A stretch of DNA of 64,000 nt. Source: Buddleja alternifolia. Taxonomy: Eukaryota; Streptophyta; Magnoliopsida; Lamiales; Scrophulariaceae. Below, in pieces: positions 35,020 to 46,939 of this stretch. The notes below the pieces were generated by a model that was given only the letters and a program-made list of their open reading frames with translations, did not search any database and was not told the DNA's origin. The translations under genes and the position numbers were made by a program. Position 1 is the stretch's first letter. Every line of letters starts with the position of its first letter. The stretch lies in NCBI GenBank assembly GCA_019426215.1, contig CM033408.1, positions 26,019,953-26,083,952 on the forward strand, read 5' to 3'.

Positions 35020-38000
35020 TTGTCTCTTTGAAATACTGTTATCACATTTCATAGTACAGTCTTTGGTGGTTGAAGTAAAATTACGTAATATATAAATGGG
35101 AAGCGGAAAAGGATACCATCTTGTAGAAATCCTCAGAATTTTTCAGCATCTCCTCGTGCATCTCCCAGGAATCATTTCCATTTGGACTGGTTATACAGAA
35201 TTGTTCCACCTTTTCAAATTGATGAACACGGAATATTCCCAGGGTATCTCGACCATGTGAACCAGCTTCTTTCCTGAAGCATGACGAATATCCTGCGTAT
35301 CTGATGGAACTCACAATGTCAATCTAATTGAAAGAGAGAAAAAACAAATAAAATATACCGTGGCTCAAAATAACAGTTTGAAGCAGTGATATAATTATAA
35401 TATGTCGAGCCAAGCAGATTGAGGCCCCCTTTACATACCTTAAAGGCATTTGCGAAGGATGAATCCAATCATCTATGTGATATGCACAAAGTGGTTGTTC
35501 AGCTGTGGCAATCAGATATTTGTCATCTCCCTCTCCAGTGACCTGTTAAACAACACAAGTTAAGCATATTTCCAGCTGAACAAACTTTAAATGTTTTTAT
35601 TTAATGCAGACTTGAATATAAGATGATGCATACAAGTAATAGTATTATCATGTCCAGAATTAAAACATTTTTATCGTATCTTATATCACCATTGTCATTC
35701 TTTAATATAGTCATGATACATTATATGAAAGTTTTGATTTAGTTTCTTTCCATTAGCAGCAAAGTAGCTATCTTATAATCTTTGTGCATTACGAATTTAC
35801 GCATGGGTCCAACATTAGTTACATCTCAAGAAAAAATAAATATTGATAGTAGTTTTAACAAAAACAAACAAGGGTTGTTTAAAAGTTTATTGTCACATAA
35901 CAAGATATATCCAAACTAAATTAAGCACACAATATGAGTTTTGTTATAACTCAAAGTGCAATCTTATTATTGGTGAGAAAACAAGACATAAAATTTTCCT
36001 TTATTTTATTTCTTTGAGGTAATAATTAAGCTTCATTCAGCTATACATGTTCCACACAATTTGTTGATTAAACACGTAGAAAGAGCAGTTCTCAAGCTGT
36101 TAAACTAGAGAAAAAATCACCTTGTAAAGTTCTTCATCAAATTGAGCCAATTGAGCACATTTAGCCATAATATCTTTCCTCATGAAGAAAGGAGTTTGCA
36201 ATGCAGTATAACCCCTCTTCTCCAAAAAATCAAGGCCAAAGTTGATTAGAGCTTGATTAAGTCGTACTCCATCCCCTTTGAGGTAGAAACCTCTGCCCCC
36301 CGCTACATTTGCACCTGAAACATTCCAAATTAATTTGTGTCAGCAGACTAGATACCACGACAAAAATGTGTAACAATAATAAAGTTTCAGAATATATCAG
36401 ACAGTACAGGGCGAGTTATCGGCTGTGCAGGTGAAATTCATTGCTGAACCCATAGGAGAGTTTATAACATTTACATCAGATTATGAAAAAGTAAAATGAC
36501 GGGAAAGTTAAAGAAAAGGTCAAAAACTAGCAAATAGGAACCTATAGACTTGATTGGTGATTTCACTTTGTTTACTCTTCCTCTTGACCTTGATAATTGA
36601 TATGAAACAAAAATAAAGTCTAAATACAACCCACTAGGGAAAAAGAAACCAACAGCAAAGGAGAGCGTCTTCAGACAAACTCTAAATGCCCGCACTAGAC
36701 TCCAGCTTCTCAACTCTCTCATCTCACTTCAAGAGCTTCGAGACACCTGCGGCTGGTGCCTCCCGTCAAAAGCCCCAGGCCCCTTTCTTTATGATCGTAA
36801 GAGTTGGAAATTTTTATACTTTTATACTCTGATTTCTTCAGATTAACATAATCTAGTCACTGGCAGAATGATAGACATTTACATTATCGAGCTGCCTAAG
36901 GTCCTTCAAGGCTTTGATGTTTTTGAGCACATAAATAATCCGAAAATTTCAATCACAGACGAAATCTTCGCTCTGAAGCTCAATGCTTATTTAGTAATGG
37001 TTTAATACCATAATAGTTATGTGAGAAAATCTCATTTTTGGTACCAAAATTGACCACATGTACACTTTTGATACCAAATATTTTGGACATGCCACTTTCG
37101 ATACAAACATTGCCATTTTGTATCACTTTCAGTACCACCGTTAATTGGTACCGGAAAATGGCACATGAGGTACGCGTGAATATTAAGTTCAGGCTGGGGA
37201 GGGAATAGAAACGGGAAAAACGGTAAAATTGGGGAAGAACATAAAATTAGGGTATAGGCAAGGAAGAAAATTGGGGATTTCTTCAATATTTGGTACGATT
37301 TTTCAGTATTTCTTCAAGTGTTGGAAGAAAAATGTCTTCTTCTTCGTCCTCCAACAGAGCATGTCGAGCTGGAGAAATGGTGTGTTTTTTACCCTAATTT
37401 TGAAAAAAATCCCAATTTTCTTCCTTTCCTAAACCCTAATTTTGTGGGGTTTTTTTTCTTTCAATTTTACCACTTTTTCCCCTTCTTATTCCCTCCCCAG
37501 CCTAAAGTTAACAGCCACGCGTACCTCACGCGCCTATTTCCGTTACCAACGTAACGGTAGTACCAAAAGTGATACAAAATGACAATGTTTGTATAAAAGT
37601 CAGATTTCCAAAATGTTTTTGTATAAAAAGTGAGATTTCCAAAATGTTTGATATCAAAAGTATATAGGCGGTCAATTACGGTATCAAAAAATGAGCTTTT
37701 CCCAAGTTAATTGGAGTATCAAACATCAATTAGCTGGATTTGTCTTTACATTTAATAGTGAAATTATAGAAGAATTTACATGAATTGTATTGTGAAAAGT
37801 TAAATCAAATGTTGGAGAAACCGATGATTAACTATTTTGGCTCATTAATACCCATGGTTTTTCTCAATTAGTTACATTCACTTCTTTTTAAGAATAACAA
37901 GCTTACTCCTGAAGTCTTATTAATCTAACGCCGTGCAACTGACAGTACACCTAGTAAAACTGACAGTTATCAGACCTATTGATTTTATTTAAGTCATGTT

Positions 38001-40034
38001 CTCAAGGTTGGATTTAATAAATCATAAAGACCAACTAATCTAGCCTTCCTAGAAAGAAAAAGCAAATATCGACCATGCGGCTCCTTCAGCTTTCAATTAA
38101 TTTATACGTGATATCTCTCTACCAACCTCGAGGGAGGTTGAAAGCTCAAATTTATTCTGCTGGCTTGAACAAGGCAAACTCAAAACACAAAGCAGCTCAA
38201 ATAAGTTTTGAAACTTAACACAGACATCAGATGAATGAATAAATTAAATGCAAATGAAGTTAATCAACATTGAACCGGTGTAGCTTGGATCAACAATGAG
38301 AAACCAGTAAGCATTGACAAATCATTCCTAGGTATCTTTGTGGTTATAAAAGCAAAAAACAGATCTTCTAAATCCACACATCAAGGTAAAAATCATTTTT
38401 GAGTGAAGTGTTCTTTTGATATTTATGCTTCGTGGTTGCTATGACAAGCATACGGCAATGCCGCTTGGCTGGCGAAGTTTCTCCTCTTTTTTTTTTTTTT
38501 TTTTCAGTAAGTGAAATAGAGACCATGAGACTAAAGTAGAACAGTAATGTGTGGGCAAATATGAGAATGGCCAGGGGTAAAAAATCTGATACATGAAAGA
38601 GAATCACAAAGAATCAAAGTGCAAAAATTCTCAGGATTATCCAATTAGTAATAGCTATGTGCAGTACACAACTTCAGGGAGTCAAAATGTAGATATATAA
38701 GTACCTTTCTTTATATCCGCAATCCCAAGAAGCTCAACAAGGTCTACGTGATTCTTCAGCTTTGGCTCAGTACGCCTCTCTCCCCATGAACGAATGACGG
38801 CATTATTTGCCTAAAAAACATCCCATCACTTTTAGCAAAAGATATTCATCAAAGAAGCACACAGATTTAATTGAATGAAAGGAGGTCAGACACACCTCAT
38901 CGTTGTTGACTGGGACCGAGTCATGTACAAGATTTCCAATAGTTCCCAATCTAGACTGCACTGCTGCTAGAGCCTCCTGCACCTCTGCCTCCTTCTTTGT
39001 AGTCAACTCTCTGTTTTCCTCTGTTGTTGCAATCATACCACTTGCATCTTGGCCCGACTTCCAAATAACATAAAAATAAAAGGAATCAGGCTGAAATCCA
39101 ATGAAAAACCAATGGGGTACAAGTACAAAGAAAACCGATTCGACATTTAAATCCAAAATTTTCAAGCTAAGTTGCATGTTGCTGAAAGCAATACACAAAT
39201 TGTACAATATATAAAAAACCTAAGTCCACTTCTAGATGTCTGGATTCTCATAAAAATAATGAAAATGATGGTATAGATTCACAACTTAACAGCTCCTTCA
39301 TTTTTCATATCCAATTATGTTTGTGATGCTATCTCTGCATTTAAGTCCATTGCATTGCCTTAAGAATGTGTTAATGTCCTCCAACTGAAAAAAAAAAGTA
39401 CTAGCTACATTTTGCTCAAAGCTTAAATATGATACAGAAAACCAAAAAACTATAAAGACAAACAGGGTGCAAAAAGGAATGTATCCCCCTCCCCTGACTC
39501 TTGCTGATCTTATTTTATTTCTCTGACAACTGGAAAAAGGTCCCATCATAAATTCGTGTACGTTTTAGTTTTTTTCACCTCTTCATTCTTTATTTCCAAG
39601 GAGAGCCTTGGTTCTAGAAACAAAATGGGAAAGAAACATCTCGAAGTAGGGAAATGAGAAGTTAATAGTTAAGAGATAGAAAAAAATTAATCCAAAACGA
39701 AATAAGATAACATAGGAGCCCTCACAATTTTGAGGCGGGCAATCTCTTTGCTAAGCTTGTTTCTATCTGTTCTCAAACTATCCAGCTCAAATTGGCCTAC
39801 AACCATATCACATTGAAGTTTTATGAATCCCAACAGCAGAAAAACACGAATTCAGGCATAATAGAGAATACGAAAAATCGTGATTAAATTTAGATAGTTA
39901 CGTTGTCGCCAGACTTTGTCAAGCTCAATGACCTCATCAACAAGATCAACATTAGCATAACGGCGGCGCTGAGACTCCCTAATTTTCTCAGGGTTGCCGC
40001 CCTTCTCTTCACGAAAGAGATTAATGTCCAACAT
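33896..40034 (-). CDS. SerRS: Seryl-tRNA synthetase, cytosolic
   Basis: Nine coding exons on the minus strand: 40034-39902, 39796-39726, 39057-38896, 38810-38705, 36314-36121, 35542-35439, 35300-35117, 34694-34515, 34105-33896. They give 1,344 bp and 447 residues, normal for plant cytosolic SerRS. It charges tRNA-Ser (and tRNA-Sec type) with serine using ATP. The N-terminus '[20 protein letters not shown]' precedes the antiparallel coiled-coil arm that grips the long variable arm of tRNA-Ser (residues ~35-110). The class II core follows: motif 1 region around '[19 protein letters not shown]', '[10 protein letters not shown]' for the serine pocket, motif 2 '[20 protein letters not shown]', and motif 3 around '[13 protein letters not shown]'. 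It ends in a basic Lys-rich tail ([10 protein letters not shown]), as in other eukaryotic cytosolic forms. No transit peptide. All junctions are GT/AG in phase, and no lesions are seen. Confidence 0.96.
34818..35085. mobile_element. Foldback element with TA/TG microsatellite loop in SerRS intron 7
   Basis: About 75 bp at each end are inverted copies: acgtaattttacttcaacca at the left pairs with tggttgaagtaaaattacgt at the right, and the match continues through caaagagacaaattta with two or three mismatches. The loop is alternating TA, TG and GTGTGA repeats. A long hairpin in the RNA would lie wholly within an intron. No clear target duplication. Confidence 0.75.
37004..37720. mobile_element. 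Foldback (MULE-like) element in SerRS intron 4
   Basis: Arms of about 190 bp are inverted relatives: left ctcatttttggtaccaaaat against right complement ctcattttttgataccgtaa, and left gaggtacgcgtga near 37160 against right tcacgcgtacctc near 37530. The core between the arms contains a short plus-strand frame starting [16 protein letters not shown], reminiscent of the N-terminus of plant GRF-type zinc-finger proteins encoded by many MULEs. No 9-bp duplication could be fixed. Confidence 0.6.
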
Positions 40035-40699
40035 TATTATCCTTCTCTCTTTTTATCTCTCCTTTCTCTGCAATTGTTAAACATTCATCCCAAAACTGGA
40101 TATAAAAATCGCACAAAAAAAAAATGAACGAACTAGATATAAACAATCAATCACATAATTAGCATTCACATTCATAAAACACCAGACTTACAATCCAGCC
40201 TCATTGAAAAAGAAAAGGACTATTAACTTGCAGAAGTGAAATCCTCATGAAAACCTGAAGGGGTGGTCATCTTGGTTAACCGAACCGAAACCGAAACGGT
40301 TCGGTTTGGTTTTAACCAAAACCATTTCGTTTTTTTTTTCGGTTAACCGATTTTGGGCCAAAAAATTCCAGCAGCTATTTTTTTGCATTTGGGGCATGAG
40401 TTTTGTCCAATAACATCTCAAAATTATGATTAATTATGCTTGTAAGCAACATTAATAATTTACCCCTTTGATTTACAAATTAGTTAAAGTTTAATTTCTT
40501 ACCTAGGGTTTGAGTAGAGGAGTGAGGAGAGCCGAAGGGTGACGGCAGATGCTGTGACGGCGACGGAGACGGCGGCTGCTATGACGGCCAGGGACGACGG
40601 CGAGGGGTGTAGAGTGAGAGAGAGTGACCTTGAGAGTAGAGAGAGACGGAGGCAGAGAGTGAGTGTGAGGGGGCAGAGACGTCACGCCCCGGTAAATTT

Positions 40700-41403
40700 C
40701 AGGGCATGGTCGGATTCGGGAGGTTTTATATGTTATATGCATGATGACAGAATAATAAATCGAAATTGCATAATTATTTTTTCAAACTAAACGGTTTAGG
40801 TAAGTTGGATTTAATGTATTTAGTAGCAATTTGACGGGTTATCGAATTATAATTATGTTACAAGTAATTTTAACTAATAAGTAAAAAACTCAATAACATA
40901 CTTAAATATTTAATTAAAAAAATTGAGTTGATGAGAAATACAAAAATAAATGGTGTTATTAAATAAAAATTATATTTATTATGAATTGTAAATTCTAAAA
41001 TATTAATAAAATTAAATTATTGTATAAGTTTATAATAAAAATATACATCTATATTTTCGTTCAAATCAAATAAAAACAAATGTTTTTATTTATTCAAATT
41101 AAACATAAAGTATCTTACATAAATATGAATAAAACTATTCTTTTTAGAGTTTATATATATGTATATATAGTTTTAAGAGTTTAGGGTTAATCTTTAATAT
41201 ATATATACACACACACTTATGACATATACAATTAGCGGTCGGGTGGTGGGTTAGGCGGGTTACAATTATTAAATCCGTCACCCGATCCGAAAGTGGCGGG
41301 TTGCAATTTTTTTAACTCCACAATTTTTTAATAATTTCAAAACAGCGATTTTTGGGAGGTTCGGGTCGGTTTGAGCGGGTTGTGCGGGTTTATGTACACC
41401 CTA
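40700..41403. mobile_element. Inner hAT-type element, relative of 29352-30116
   Basis: Bounded by perfect 8-bp GTAAATTT duplications at 40692-40699 and 41404-41411. The right end TGTACACCCTA and interior text (gcggtcgggt, gggttacaattattaaa) match the element at 29352-30116; the left terminus is degraded to CAGGGCATGG. It sits inside the outer element 40258-42101. Confidence 0.85.
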
Positions 41404-41469
41404 GTAAATTTCAAGTATTCTTCCCACAAAATGAGGCCCCAAAAGTCCATATATCTACACTATCTTATA

Positions 41470-41873
41470 TTTATAGTAGTGATAGAGCATTCTAAAATGA
41501 GTTCTAGATGTGTAGAGAATGGTAGGAATTCTCTAAATATTGTAGAGACATGTATTGGTAGAATTCTCCATGTAAATATCTAGTGGAATAATCTAGATGA
41601 TAGATTTTAGCTGTAGGAACGGGCTAATCTTAACTGTTCATTCCAAGGATGGTTAGTATAAATAGGGGTAGGCCATTCATTTGTAATCATCCAAGAAGTT
41701 TAGAGCAATGCAATCACTTAAAGTTTCCTTTAAGTTTTTTGTGATCTTTGCTAAATTCCCTTAGTACATGAGCACGAGTGAGCGAGGCTGACTTAGCACG
41801 AGTCACGCAAAAGGCGAAACGAAGCTAAGTGCCGCACGAAACGTTAGTAAGAGGCTAAGCTAAGTCTGTGACA
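41470..41873 (+). repeat. Probable solo LTR inside the nested element
   Basis: A TATA box (tataaataggggtagg near 41657) is followed by a leader and by an end reading gctaagtctgtgaca at 41873, the usual look of a plant gypsy LTR on the plus strand. No PBS, gag or second LTR adjoins it. The left limit is not fixed and no 5-bp duplication could be matched. The terminal text resembles 990-1023. Confidence 0.55.
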
Positions 41874-42334
41874 TAGAACTATTAGATTAAGAAATCATAA
41901 TTAGTTTTTAGCCCCAAAATTGTTTCGAAATTCTACATTAGCTCCTCCTATAAATAAAAATTATATATTATTTATACACACTTTCGGTTTGACTCAGTTA
42001 ACCGAGCCCTAAAACCGAAACCGAAATGCCCAAAAGATAAAAAAAGAAACCGAACCGAAAAGGTTCGATTCGATCGGTTAGCCAAACCGTGAACACCCCT
42101 AAAAACCTCATTAAATGAAGAAATCAACATATATATATAGAACATTACATACACATCCAGCGATCTTAAGATCTGTGCTTGTAACAACATATATAGAAGA
42201 AAAAATTACGAATCATCACATACACAAGGCGTATGAAAAGAGATTCTTACCCTAACGCACACAAATCAGAGAGAATGCAGAAAAAAAATTGAGTAGATGA
42301 GTGAGAGTGGCGTTACAAATACAAATGAGTGAAA

Positions 42335-42348
42335 TGGGCCAGGGTTTA
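42335..42348 (-). promoter_or_regulatory. Site II and telo-box in SerRS promoter
   Basis: On the minus strand TAAACCCT (telo-box) is directly followed by GGCCCA (site II). These paired elements are known in Arabidopsis to drive ribosomal-protein and translation genes in growing tissue, through TCP factors at site II. They sit about 85 bp upstream of the leader donor, close to the probable transcription start. Confidence 0.65.
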
Positions 42349-43190
42349 GAGTATATGGAGAAAGTCAGAAGGGTAAATTTTTAATTATTTCACTTTTACC
42401 CCTTGAGATTCGAGTAAATGTGATTTAGACCAACCAGGATCTTCTATTACAAATGGTGTTGCATATTTTCAAAATAGTAGTACTTCATAATTGATAACAT
42501 AATTATTCACTCTTTTACCCCTTGAGATTCGGGGTAAATGTGATTTTGGACCAAAGAATTTTCAGAATAGTGCTCCATAATCTATAATGATAATTACATT
42601 TACCTCCGCTAAAGTTTGTTCGATATGAGTGAACGTCCCAGTAGTTTGACCATTGTACCCACTTGTTCTCTAATTAGGACAATTGTGTGGTGGATCTGGT
42701 GTGATAAACGCGGTCCATTTTTTTTGTCATTAATACGATATGATTTGCGTGATGAAAATTGCTTATCCAACCATAATATTTAAGTGAACCATGTAAAGGC
42801 TTTATTGCACTTGATCCACTATAAAATGATTGCTTCAATCAACTGGTGAACACTAGTCGAGCTCGAACTCAATTATAATATAGTGAGCTCAAGTTCATGC
42901 TTGGATACGACGAACCACTTCTAAAGGAACTAGAGCTCTCTTATGATGAGAAACAACTTAACTCAAACTTCAACCAAACTCAATTCTAATTCTTCGTCAC
43001 AAGTCAAGATCGAGCTCGAAAGGCTTAAAACTGAGTTTTATGGTTCAAACTAGCATCGGATTGGGCCAAAAAGGAGAATGAACAAGTTCAGTCAAAGATA
43101 ATTTGATGGGGGGTAGCCGAAAATTGATAACAACTTCGAAAATTATTTGTCTAAAATAATCTTCATTTTAAAAGAGAGTAGAAAATTGGT
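42349..43190. other. Intergenic DNA with a ~127-bp partial tandem duplication
   Basis: cttttaccccttgagattcg followed by gtaaatgtgatt occurs at about 42395 and 42513 with related text between. Downstream to 43190 nothing coding is seen. Confidence 0.5.
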
Positions 43191-43198
43191 GTTAGAAG

Positions 43199-43786
43199 CT
43201 ATGATGCACTGACACGGACACGGCACGACACGGACACGAGGAACGACATTAAAAAAAAAAAATAGGACACGACACGGCTGTCCGATTTTTTTATATATAT
43301 ATTATATACAAACTTGTATTTTACTTGTTTATTCGTAAAACTATGTATATTGCAAATAATTCAACTACTTATCAATAACAAATGCAAAATAAAAATATAA
43401 ACATAAACTAAATATAACAATAAACATGTTTTCAATCCAAAATATGCTATAACAAAAATAAATACTCCGTTGTTCAAATCCGTTTCTTATAAAAAGTTGG
43501 TAAATTTTTATTAGATTTAGAAAATTGATAAGTTTTTATTTACAATTTGACCCTCCAAAGTTTTAATATCTTATAAAAAGTGGCCTAGCCGTGTCGGGCC
43601 GTGTCCTGATCGTGTCCTAGCCATGCCGGGGCGTGTCCTGGCCGTGTCCAAATGTTATTTATTTTTAAATTAGGGACACGTGGTAGCCGTGTCCGACACG
43701 TGTCGGAGGCGTGTCAGAGCCGTGTCCGTGTCCGAAAGCTCCCGGCACCGCCCGTGGTGATTTTTCGGAGTGTCCGTGCTTTATAG
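43199..43786. mobile_element. hAT-type non-autonomous element (perfect TSD)
   Basis: Starts CTATGATGCACTGACAC, ends GTGTCCGTGCTTTATAG, and GTTAGAAG flanks both sides exactly (43191-43198, 43787-43794). The 588-bp body has arrays of gacacg/cgtgtcc in inverted orientation toward the two ends and an AT-rich centre with no coding. Same family type as 11967-12636. Confidence 0.88.
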
Positions 43787-44059
43787 GTTAGAAGTGTGCT
43801 TTGATGAATTCCGTTTTAGACGAAAAGGTATATTGATGACTTTTGATGTGATGTGTTTTTTTTAGAAAAATTGATATGATATGTTTTTTTGTGATACATG
43901 TGTATCGATGAGCTTTTTAGTTAATAAAAAATCAATAAGAAATGATATGGATTTCATTTTACATTAACATGTTGATCAAAACAATCAAATATAGGCAAAG
44001 TAGATGTTATTTCACTCATTGCATCATTTCGAATCAACTTATGTTGTTTTTTACGAAAA

Positions 44060-44515
44060 AGAATAAAAAGCATTTTGCACCCTATAAAGTTAGATTTTTG
44101 GCACTTTCCACCCTCATCTCATTAAAAAGAACACACACTTTGCACCCTCACTTTTATGTCTTTATCAACTTGCACCCTCGATCCATATTCCGATGGAAGT
44201 AGTCAACATCATAGTATCTCCGGCGAATCTTCTCTACAGCTAAGGGGTAAATCTGTCAGTATACATCTTTTCCCGCCTAATTTTAGATGAAGACACATAA
44301 TGGTAATTTCCACTCTTTTCACCGTTGCAAAAATCCCTAAAAAAGTTACGGCTGCAAAAAATTCAACTCTGCTTCATTCTTCAACCAGCTCTCACCCAAA
44401 AATTCGTCGAAGAAGGTGTAGTGGGCACTCATAGATCAAATATGTGGAGATTGAGAACATATTTTGACAATGAAATGGAGATTGACCCTTCTATAAAGTT
44501 CTCTTTCCATGGTAC
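44060..44515 (+). repeat. MULE left terminal inverted repeat
   Basis: Inverted match to 54661-55112. It carries the same sequence that in the right TIR forms the start of the transposase transcript. An open frame (44325-44582) crosses its inner border, so the left TIR also displays a truncated transposase N-terminus. Confidence 0.85.
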
Positions 44516-45478
44516 TGTTGATTACGTTGATATTGATAGTGGTGATAATCAGTTTGAAGCCTTTCGGGTCATCTCCAAGTAATGGCAAATGTGCTTGGAA
44601 TTTTTTGGAGCTTATGTGAAGCTTATTTTAATTATATAATTAGACTTGAGTAATTTATATTTTATAGCTATTAATTATGCAGTACTCATAGTACTTATAT
44701 TCATGTATGAACTTATTTTTGTTGTATTATTTACGCAATATGCAGTATCTAAATTCCATAATGTGATTGATCTTTGAAAAGAAAATATAGAATACTTATA
44801 TACCAATCGAATATGGTTGCTTGGAGATTACGTATTTTTACGGTTGTCAAGTTTATTTGAATTATTATTGAGCATTAGACTTTGTGTTTGAGCTTGGTTT
44901 GATTGTTAATAAAGTCGTGTTCAAACGAAATTTAATCGAACCGTACACTAGTCAATATCTCAAACAGATTCTTCTCTCCTACATCCTTCAATTTGGATTT
45001 CTCGTCTAAGTGCTCTTGTTATTTCTACGTTGGCTATTTGCTAGAATCTAGCTAAACAATGTCAGCATATTCTCTATCAAAACATCATAATTCACTCTCC
45101 AAATCCACAAAACAAAATTCACCCACTTAAATACAAATATAAATATATAAACCACTCACTTAATTCACTAAAAATAGGCCAACATCTTTGATAAACCACA
45201 CCATTCATTCATATAACTTGGTAAAACGGCACCAGCCACAAAATTTAGCCAAAACTATCATTTCAAATAATCCATCGAGAACCATCCATCATGGAATTAC
45301 AACTTAATTGCAGTGTAGATTATGGAAAGAGTGAAGTTTATTGAAATTAAAATTATAGAACTACAACTTGATATTAGTCCCCTGTCATGGTGGAATTGCC
45401 ATCAGTTTCTTGAGTCATAACATTTGAAGTCATCTTGTAAATTTCAGTCTCAGATGCTCTACTCCTTACTTCATCATT

Positions 45479-46183
45479 TGTTGTTTCAAAACTTCACAAA
45501 CGTATCAAATTGATAATAACAAAGAAAGATTATATCGAGGCGAGAGAGAACTCTCTATCCTTAACACTAAATTGCCCCGCCTTGGTGGTACAAGTTCTTG
45601 CAACAAGTGTCCCAAGATACAACGATATTCTTTTTCTGAAGATTAAACCACTTCAATTTCAGAAAACTACGAACTTAATTTACTGTTGAAATCTCAAGAT
45701 AAAGATGAAGATGATTTTATAAAACTCAAGAACACTTAGAGAGAAATATGTTGTGTTTTGAGTTGGTGTGTTTCAAAATGGTTGGAATGGTTGCTATTTA
45801 TAGGCAAAATCCATTTCCATAAGAATCAATCCACACCATCCATTTCTAAGATCAAATCTTAGCCATCCAAGATGCTCCACCACCTTGAAGTGCTCATATG
45901 TCATTCATGATGTATTCATGACATATTTTCCATTAAAATGTGTTGTGTCATTCATGATATATGCATGACATATTAAATAAAATTATATCAAAATATGGGA
46001 TACACAATTCAAACCCTTCAATTTAGCACTTAATTTCTCATTCGTTCCGATTAGAGAAATTCGAAATGCTAAACTCATCTACTCGGAACGTAGATTAAGA
46101 TTATCCAATAATCTTAAGTATCCCGGATACTAACGGCGTTCGAATTTCGTACTCAACCACAATTTGTACCATTTTATCCAACA
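45479..46183 (-). repeat. Copia 3' LTR
   Basis: Near-identical direct repeat of 51030-51733. On the minus strand it begins TGTTGGATAAAATGG and ends TTTGAAACAACA, with a TATAAATAG promoter box (about 45795-45803). Confidence 0.95.
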
Positions 46184-46767
46184 ATCCCCCACACGAATGA
46201 AATTAATGCAATGCATGCTCTTGAGATTTCGATTGAAAGTTTATCACATCAAAAGAGGTAGCTTTTGGCTTTGAACCTTTCCTAGTGAAATATCATCGGA
46301 TTTACTAAGCTCTCCAATGAACGTGATGTCTTGAATTGGTCAGCCGTTCGTGTAAATCTAGACAACAATATTCACATAATAAACTTTCAGCAGTTTTTCA
46401 GTTCTCACGGTTGGGTCCATTTTGGCCGTGGCACCCCCTCTTGGTTTCAGAAGTGTTTACATTTTACTCAATGTTGAGGCGGCCTACACCTCACACTTAC
46501 ATAGGTGACTTCCTAATTAAGAGTATCCTGCCATACTCCACTTCATTTAGACAATATAGGAATCATTAAAAGCCCGACTTAACCTTTTGCTACAACTTGC
46601 AGGTTGCACTTCTTTATCCTAGGCAATGGGTTTAGAGTTTATTAATTAACTCTTAAGTGCCTCAATGAATGTTCACAACTTAGTTTTCCCATTGAACCGT
46701 GATCTTGGGATCTCCAGTCAACATGGTTGGGTTTCCGCTGTGTCTATTCTTAAATTGTAGACTTTAA

Positions 46768-46903
46768 TCACATTCCTCTTGATAGGCAGTATATTTGATC
46801 TCTAGGCAATCCTTTCGTCAAAGGATCTGCAATATTCTCCTTTGATTTCACATAATCAATGGAAATAATCCCGTTAGAGATCAACTGCTTAATGGTATTA
46901 TGC

Positions 46904-46939
<36 letters not shown>

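Larger units (their letters stand above)
40258..42101. mobile_element. Outer hAT-type element filling the SerRS leader intron
   Basis: The left end AAGGGGTGGTCA and right end CACCCCTA form degenerate hAT-like termini, both followed inward by ggttaaccgaaccgaaacc-type motifs. Flanks AAAACCTG (40250-40257) and AAAACCTC (42102-42109) match at 7 of 8. At 1,844 bp it contains a second hAT element and an LTR, which explains its length. Without it the intron would be about 340 bp. Confidence 0.7.
40035..42300 (-). promoter_or_regulatory. SerRS: SerRS 5' UTR with 2.2-kb leader intron
   Basis: Upstream of the ATG (40034) the minus strand reads a pyrimidine/purine leader to an acceptor (tgcag) so that the UTR exon is 40067-40035. 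A strong donor GTAAGAATC at 42250 follows a leader ending GCGTTAGG at 42251. The intron 42250-40068 therefore splits the 5' UTR, a common arrangement in plant housekeeping genes. The first exon probably starts around 42300. The intron is almost filled by the nested transposons listed below. Confidence 0.7.

Noticed and set aside
34849..35054. Opposed 67-residue frames of IYIY and CVCV repeats
   Set aside because: They are translations of TA/TG microsatellite in a hairpin element inside an intron.
37318..37554. 78-residue frame as an expressed gene
   Set aside because: It lies in a foldback element within an intron, is low complexity after the first residues and lacks splice or promoter support.
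45474..45478. TCATT as copia target duplication with TCCTG at 51734
   Set aside because: Only 3 of 5 bases agree, which is not credible for an element with nearly identical LTRs.
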